A stretch of DNA of 64,000 bases from Bacteroidales bacterium UBA6377 (GTDB lineage Bacteria; Bacteroidota; Bacteroidia; Bacteroidales; UBA932), in the NCBI GenBank assembly GCA_002438805.1, contig DJQV01000016.1:33395-97394 (forward strand). The letters run 5' to 3'. Both the position numbers and the translations under genes were made by a program. Numbering within the stretch: position 1 is the first letter of the stretch; each line of letters starts with the position of its first letter. The notes beneath the pieces were generated by a model that ran no database searches, was not told the origin of the DNA, and worked only from the letters and a program-made list of their open reading frames with translations. This document shows, piece after piece, positions 59,483 through 64,000 of this stretch.

Positions 59483-62121
59483 TTCTTGACTATATTTTGC
59501 TTATACTCCTTGTCCCCTATCTTGACGGAGACCACATACCTTCCCGGGGCTTCTTTTGACATGTCCACCACGAGAGGATCGAGGATGCTCACGTCTGCCA
59601 CCGTCTCATATATCAGTTCTCCCGTCTCGGAGCGGATCACCACTTCCGTAGATGCTTTGACGCCGGTACCGATATTCAGTTTGTCTACCACAGGGTTAGG
59701 GTAAGTGGTGACAGGCTTTTCCGGATCCGGTATCGCCACACGGAAACTGAACTCGGCCGTCTTGTTCTTGGCATCTGAGGCGACCACGGTAACATTGGTC
59801 ATGCCATAGTCCAGAGCTGTCCCGTTGAGGATGTTGCCCTTAGGGTTGATGTGGAGCACTGCGACGTTCTGGTTCTTCACCGTGTATTTAAGGGTCTCCC
59901 CGTCAGGGTCTTCCACATACTGCGACATGTCGATGGCGAATTTCTCGCCCGGAGAAGCGAGGATCATGTCGTCAATCTGCTTTATCACAACTGGCGGATG
60001 GTTCTCGAGGATCTCGAAAGTCACTATATGGTCAGTGCTGTCCCACTTGTCGCTTGCGATGATATGGGCCGTATATACGCCTGCATCGGCCAGAGGACCG
60101 CTTATCTTGAGCTCATACACCCCGCTCACGGCATTCTTCTCGAAAGTGTCGGCAGACGAGGTAGCGGACTGATATTTTACAGTGAATGAATGCCCGTCAG
60201 GGTCGTAGATGCTGAACGGAACCGTGAGGGTGTTGTGAGAACGGATCTTGTAATCCCCCGTGTATGAAGTCTCGATGACAGGAGGATTGTTAGGCAGGGT
60301 GCTCACAGTCTGGACCTCTCCGAGTCCGGAGAAGTTGCGCCCATAGCTGAAAGCGCAAATCGACACAGCGTATTCAGTGTTGAAGTCAAGATTCTCGATG
60401 CTGCCGCTGAGCTGCGCACCCGTCGCAGCCGAACCAGTGTACACAACGGAGCTCACCACCCCGGAAGGCAGGTTGTTGAAATCAAGCCTCCCAAGAAGAC
60501 TCTTGTCCTTGGTGGCAAGGAGAATGAAGCCATAGGCCTTGTTGCCGTCCTTGTCCGCAGTCAGCGACCAGCTGAAGTTGAGATTGTTGGCTTTGGCCTC
60601 AACCTTGAGATCCTCCACCGGGGCAGGGGCCTGCGAGCCGCCATAGACGATGGAGCCGAGAGCATCCACGAGCGGACCTATCCTGGTGCTGGAAGCGAGA
60701 GCGTCCTTGCGCGCACCGTTGATGAGCCTCTCCTTGAGCATGTCGTTGGTGAATCCCTGGCCGCCATAATACGAAACTATGAGCGCAGCCACGCCCGACA
60801 CGTGCGGACATGCCATGGAAGTACCCTGCATCCATCCGTACTTACTGCCCGGAATGGTGCTGTAGACCTGTCCGTTGCCGTAGTAGGCATCCCCGCCAGG
60901 AGCGGCGATGTCCACCCAGTCCCCGTAGTTGGAGTAATAAGCTCTGTTGTAGTCCGGACCGATAGAGCCTACCGCTATGACAGGCTCGTAGTTGGCCGGG
61001 GCACCATACTCGATGGCATCGTTGCCTGCGGCGAAGATCACCACTCCTCCCTTCATCGGGGAGTTCGGAAGTTGGTTGCCGGCATTGTCACAGCCCGCAT
61101 ATTTGATGAAATAATCCACTGCCTCCTTCTGGGCAGCGCTGATCTTGCCTGCCTTGGCGGCTTCAAGCTCGCTTCCGGTCACCTTGCCGTCGCCGTTGTA
61201 GTCGTAATTGTACCCCCAACTGTTCTGGGAGATTACGGCGCCGTTGTCGGCTCCCCACTTGATGGCGGCGGCAGTGTCTCCCCCACGGTCATTGCCGTCT
61301 GCGCCAGTCTCGAAAATCTGGCAGGACAGCAGGCGCACGCCCTTGATGCCCTTAGCCGCATCACCGCCGGCGATGCCCTCTACGCCCTTGCCGTTGTTGT
61401 TGACAGCACCGATGGTGCCGGCCACATGGGTGCCATGATCATGCGCACTCACCTGCCCTCCGGAGACGAAGTTGCGTCCGCCGACATAGGCATCTGCAAG
61501 ATCCTCGTGGTTGAAATCGATACCGCCGTCAACCACGCTGACTATCACTTTCTCGCTTCCAACAGTATAATTCTGCCAGACCGGCTGCACATTGATGTCG
61601 GCTCCGGACTTGTGCTTGGATGTTAGGGTGCCGTCGTTGTGGTAGTGCCACTGATACTTGGCATACGGATCGTTGAAGTACGAAATCTTCACCACCGGCA
61701 CAGGCTCAGCTATGACGACTCCCGGGATGGCCCCGGCTTCCTGCGTGGCCTTGGTGACGCTGACAGGCTTACGGTAGTTGACCTTGTACCAGCGGTGCAG
61801 CCCCTCGGCCCTTGTGCGCGGTTCGAACTCTCCCGCATACGGGAAGAGACGCTCCATGGATTCAATGCCGAGCTGCTCATAAAGAGCGACGACCTCCGGA
61901 GAAGAAGCCTTGGTGACGGTGCCCTCAGAAGCGAGATCCTTCTCTATGAGATCCGCTGTCTGCTCATCGAAATTGATGTTGAGTGTACCTTGTTCGTATG
62001 CAGCTTCCTGCGGTGATACGCTGACCTCCTCCTCAGAAGCCGGCACGGCCTCCCTGGAACAGGAGAAAGCCGCAGCGAGGGCCGCGCATACGAGCACGAG
62101 TGATAAAAGATTTCTCTTCAT
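59479..62121 (-). CDS. S8 subtilisin-like protease with T9SS type A sorting tail
   Basis: 880 residues. The N-terminus has a lipobox-like LAAAFSC signal, then a propeptide-like region (~25-190). The catalytic triad is Asp in VSVVDGGIDFNHEDL, His in HDHGTHVAGTIG, and Ser in QGTSMACPHVSGVAAL. Three beta domains follow: an Fn3-like one (NNLNFSWSLTADKDG), then two cadherin/Ig-like ones with NPPVI and HPPVV starts and DPDG motifs. The last ~75 residues (TTYPNPVVDKLNIG..GRYVVSVKIGDKEYKQNIVKK) are a Por secretion tail. A lipobox together with a T9SS tail is unusual. Middle gene of a three-gene operon. Confidence 0.92.
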   Translation of the reverse strand: MKRNLLSLVLVCAALAAAFSCSREAVPASEEEVSVSPQEAAYEQGTLNINFDEQTADLIEKDLASEGTVTKASSPEVVALYEQLGIESMERLFPYAGEFEPRTRAEGLHRWYKVNYRKPVSVTKATQEAGAIPGVVIAEPVPVVKISYFNDPYAKYQWHYHNDGTLTSKHKSGADINVQPVWQNYTVGSEKVIVSVVDGGIDFNHEDLADAYVGGRNFVSGGQVSAHDHGTHVAGTIGAVNNNGKGVEGIAGGDAAKGIKGVRLLSCQIFETGADGNDRGGDTAAAIKWGADNGAVISQNSWGYNYDYNGDGKVTGSELEAAKAGKISAAQKEAVDYFIKYAGCDNAGNQLPNSPMKGGVVIFAAGNDAIEYGAPANYEPVIAVGSIGPDYNRAYYSNYGDWVDIAAPGGDAYYGNGQVYSTIPGSKYGWMQGTSMACPHVSGVAALIVSYYGGQGFTNDMLKERLINGARKDALASSTRIGPLVDALGSIVYGGSQAPAPVEDLKVEAKANNLNFSWSLTADKDGNKAYGFILLATKDKSLLGRLDFNNLPSGVVSSVVYTGSAATGAQLSGSIENLDFNTEYAVSICAFSYGRNFSGLGEVQTVSTLPNNPPVIETSYTGDYKIRSHNTLTVPFSIYDPDGHSFTVKYQSATSSADTFEKNAVSGVYELKISGPLADAGVYTAHIIASDKWDSTDHIVTFEILENHPPVVIKQIDDMILASPGEKFAIDMSQYVEDPDGETLKYTVKNQNVAVLHINPKGNILNGTALDYGMTNVTVVASDAKNKTAEFSFRVAIPDPEKPVTTYPNPVVDKLNIGTGVKASTEVVIRSETGELIYETVADVSILDPLVVDMSKEAPGRYVVSVKIGDKEYKQNIVKK

Positions 62122-62127
62122 ATTGAA

Positions 62128-62817
62128 TTATTGTTGATTGTCTGCAAGGTAATCGACCAGCACTATGAGAGACACCGGTTCTTTCCACTTGATCTTGTTG
62201 GACTTCAGGAAACTCTTGAGTTTGGTCTTGTCGATGCCGGGCATATCCTGAACATCCCTTTTTGTGGCAAGCACCGACCTTCCGCCGAAGACGAGATAGA
62301 GTTTCTTGTTGAGCGTAAGCGTCTTGCCATTTTCCTTGGAGCTCTTGAGTTCCATGTGGTTCATGTTCGTTCTGGTGCCGCCGATGCCCTCAAGCGAACT
62401 GAGAGCTGTCGTGGCGATGGAGCTGGAGGAAGAGCCATACGCTCCGCCCGTCTCGTTGAGACGCGCGTAATCAATGCTTATGTCTTCGGCGACAACACCC
62501 TTGTCCGATTTCTGGAGCACCTTCATCATCCTACCTGCCGCATTAATATAGACATCATTGCCGATTTGGACAGAGACGACCTCTACGACAGAAGCCTGCT
62601 TGACCATGTCCCCGTCTATGAAATGAACTCTGCTGTCATCAATGCAGATGTTGTACTTGCCCTCAACAACCTTACCAGTGTTCATCACCAGTTTGCCCGG
62701 CATGAAGTTTTCGTAGATGTAGGGCCAGGTGGTGGTGGGCTCAAAATTCTGCGCCGCGCAAAGCACGGCGGACAGCGCAAACAATGCCGCTACGATGAGA
62801 GTTTTAAGTGTTTTCAT
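62128..62817 (-). CDS. Secreted protein of unknown function, 229 aa
   Basis: 229 residues from ATG 62817. Signal peptide MKTLKTLIVAALFALSAVLCAAQ. The body begins with NFEPTTTWPYIYENFMPGKLVMNTGKVVEGKYNI, strand-rich, with a Ser/Gly-rich linker (GGAYGSSSSS) in the middle and a basic C-terminal domain (KKLYLVFGGRSVLATKRDV, KLKSFLKSNKIKWKEP). I do not recognise a family. It is 6 bases upstream of the T9SS-tailed protease and should be part of the same unit. Confidence 0.75.
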   Translation of the reverse strand: MKTLKTLIVAALFALSAVLCAAQNFEPTTTWPYIYENFMPGKLVMNTGKVVEGKYNICIDDSRVHFIDGDMVKQASVVEVVSVQIGNDVYINAAGRMMKVLQKSDKGVVAEDISIDYARLNETGGAYGSSSSSIATTALSSLEGIGGTRTNMNHMELKSSKENGKTLTLNKKLYLVFGGRSVLATKRDVQDMPGIDKTKLKSFLKSNKIKWKEPVSLIVLVDYLADNQQ

Positions 62818-62839
62818 GATATGGACTTTTATAACGTAC

Positions 62840-62868
62840 AAAACTGCCCCGGCGCGGGCCGGAGCAGT
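62840..62868 (-). terminator. Terminator of the large surface-protein gene
   Basis: On the minus strand ACTGCTCCGGC pairs with GCCGGGGCAGT (one G-T pair) around a 4-base loop, followed by four T. It separates the surface protein from the protease operon. Confidence 0.75.
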
Positions 62869-62870
62869 CA

Positions 62871-62896
62871 AGTCTTATTTAACAGTCTTATTTAAC
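62871..62896. repeat. 13-bp tandem repeat spanning a stop codon
   Basis: AGTCTTATTTAAC occurs twice, at 62871-62883 and 62884-62896. The second copy contains the stop codon (TAA on the minus strand) of the surface-protein gene. Confidence 0.7.
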
Positions 62897-64000
62897 GACT
62901 TTTGCGTCGCCGACAAGTCTGGTGATAGCTTTTGCATTTGATGCTTTGACTGAAGCTGTAGCCTCTGATGATTTCTCAGCGGCATAACTATAATATGCAT
63001 CATACCAGCCTGCACCTTTACCGTCTTTATCAAAAGCGTACATTCCGAAGTAGCCGGTGTTCTCAATCTTTCCGGCCTCAGGCACTTTGAATACAGCCGG
63101 ATCCTTAGTGGCTACCAAATTACCGCCGCTCGCAACACCGTTGGCGAAAGCAATGGTATAATCAGTTCCACCTATCGTCGCTGCAAACATGGCCTGAGGA
63201 CTTGCTACGCTGATTGTTCCGAGAGCTGTGTCGAATGTAGCATACACGGGTGCAGCAAGCTTATAGCCGAAGAGCTGTGTGAACATGATGTTGCCTTTCT
63301 TCTCGTTGTTGCTCTTGACTATCACGTCAGTAGCTTCAGCAATATCATCACCGTTGGAGAAGCATGTCAGATATGAAGACTTGTAGCTTCCGAGAACATC
63401 CTCAAGTTTATAGTCAAATGCGTATGAGAATGTAGCAGTCCACTCGGCGTTGGTGTTGCCATAGTAATCCTCGAAAGTACCGGCTGCAATCTTGACAGCC
63501 ACAGACTTGCCTTTTTCAAGTTCGGCAGGGAGGAAGAGCGCAAGTTTGCCCATAGACTTGACATAACCGAAATCGCTTCCGGCAGTAAGGTCATAGACAG
63601 TGGTCTTGCCATCCTCTGCATAAGTGGCCGTAGAGCCTTCAACGCTTGAATAAGCTGCGCCATAGCCATACTCTGAACCGAAATCGAAAAGAATAGGATC
63701 TTCCCAACTGGTCAGTACTGACTCCGCCTTTCCGAGGGTGAAATCTGCCACTGTATTTTGGTCAAATATGTTCCGTCCCTCCACATCTCCAGAAGATGCA
63801 TTCATCTTGGCGGAAGATGCCAAAGCGACAGACTTGTTGCCGGCATAGTCCTCAAATGCCCCTTCAGCGACATCAACTGAATACCAAGCACCGGCAGGGA
63901 TTTCAAACTCAATAGTGGCGGTGGCATCCTCAACACTACTAACAGTGCCGGCAACTGTGCCTACCGGAGTACCGTTGATAAATTCAGGATCATATTTAGC
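62888..64000 (-). CDS. Surface protein with Big_5-like repeats (3' part only)
   Basis: At least 370 residues; the frame stays open to base 64000, so the start lies beyond the window. Two related segments, VDVAEGAFEDYAGNKS and VKIAAGTFEDYYGNTN, follow the IxxGxFxDxxGN pattern that ends Big_5-type Ig-like domains. The first is followed by ~140 residues of sandwich-like sequence (YGAAYSSVEGSTATY and so on). A C-terminal domain follows (LEDVLGSYKSSYLTCFSNGDD..GKIENTGYFGMYAFDKDG) that looks like a lipocalin-like or surface beta-barrel fold. No T9SS tail is seen at its end. Probably a surface lipoprotein; function unknown. Confidence 0.75.
   Translation of the reverse strand, partial: AKYDPEFINGTPVGTVAGTVSSVEDATATIEFEIPAGAWYSVDVAEGAFEDYAGNKSVALASSAKMNASSGDVEGRNIFDQNTVADFTLGKAESVLTSWEDPILFDFGSEYGYGAAYSSVEGSTATYAEDGKTTVYDLTAGSDFGYVKSMGKLALFLPAELEKGKSVAVKIAAGTFEDYYGNTNAEWTATFSYAFDYKLEDVLGSYKSSYLTCFSNGDDIAEATDVIVKSNNEKKGNIMFTQLFGYKLAAPVYATFDTALGTISVASPQAMFAATIGGTDYTIAFANGVASGGNLVATKDPAVFKVPEAGKIENTGYFGMYAFDKDGKGAGWYDAYYSYAAEKSSEATASVKASNAKAITRLVGDAKVVK

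Overview
The window is a stretch of chromosome from a member of the Bacteroidales (phylum Bacteroidota). The evidence is the gene order tRNA(Thr-Tyr-Gly-Thr)-tuf-tRNA(Trp)-secE-nusG-rplKAJL-rpoBC, the Bacteroidota -7 promoter box TAnnTTTG in front of many genes with few Shine-Dalgarno sites, a subtilase with a type IX secretion (T9SS) tail beside a PorV/PorQ-like barrel, and an rseC-rnfBCDGEA cluster. The core is visibly GC-rich and the 0.5-5.6 kb segment is more AT-rich. No family or species is claimed.

Layout. 1-498: 3' end of parC. About 503-5573: an accessory island flanked by copies of the last bases of parC. It carries a Fic protein with an AbiEi-like N-terminus, a P-loop-less AAA ATPase pseudogene, an intact MNT nucleotidyltransferase with a broken HEPN partner, a secreted DUF4419 protein, and an intergenic region full of palindromes. 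5.6-12.0 kb: DUF418 and recJ (minus), lysS-trmH-aroE (plus), aroK (minus). 12.1-17.3 kb: ssb, two tandem MFS transporters, dxs. 17.3-30.3 kb: the tRNA/translation/RNA polymerase block. 30.4-39.5 kb: tRNA-Arg, a flippase-like membrane protein, a PfkB kinase, a 161-aa unknown, a DUF368/PopT-type transporter, xth, cysS, yitT-like, and an NfnSL-type pair. 39.6-50.2 kb: a long minus-strand run of two M23 peptidases, merR, a zinc-ribbon coiled-coil protein, dnaB, rseC-like, rnfBCDGEA and a small outer membrane barrel. 50.3-58.1 kb: alaS, a single ORF joining an LptF/LptG permease to methionyl-tRNA formyltransferase, a NapH/NapG-like polyferredoxin, and a Tat-type Fe-S aldo/keto reductase. 58.1-64.0 kb: a 448-nt gap rich in inverted repeats, then a minus-strand operon (secreted 229-aa protein, S8 protease with T9SS tail, PorV/PorQ-like barrel) and the 3' part of a large surface protein with Big_5-like repeats.

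How it fits together. Most genes are housekeeping. Two ferredoxin-handling modules (NfnSL-like and Rnf) lie within 6 kb of each other, and a third redox pair (polyferredoxin plus exported Fe-S reductase) lies further along. The most unusual items are the parC-targeted island with its operator-like palindromes and 21-bp perfect hairpin, the LptF/G-Fmt fusion, the internal twin-arginine in the polyferredoxin, and the repeated TAnnTTTG-N4-9-ATG arrangement that implies leaderless or nearly leaderless mRNAs. No CRISPR array, rRNA, integrase or intact transposase was seen.
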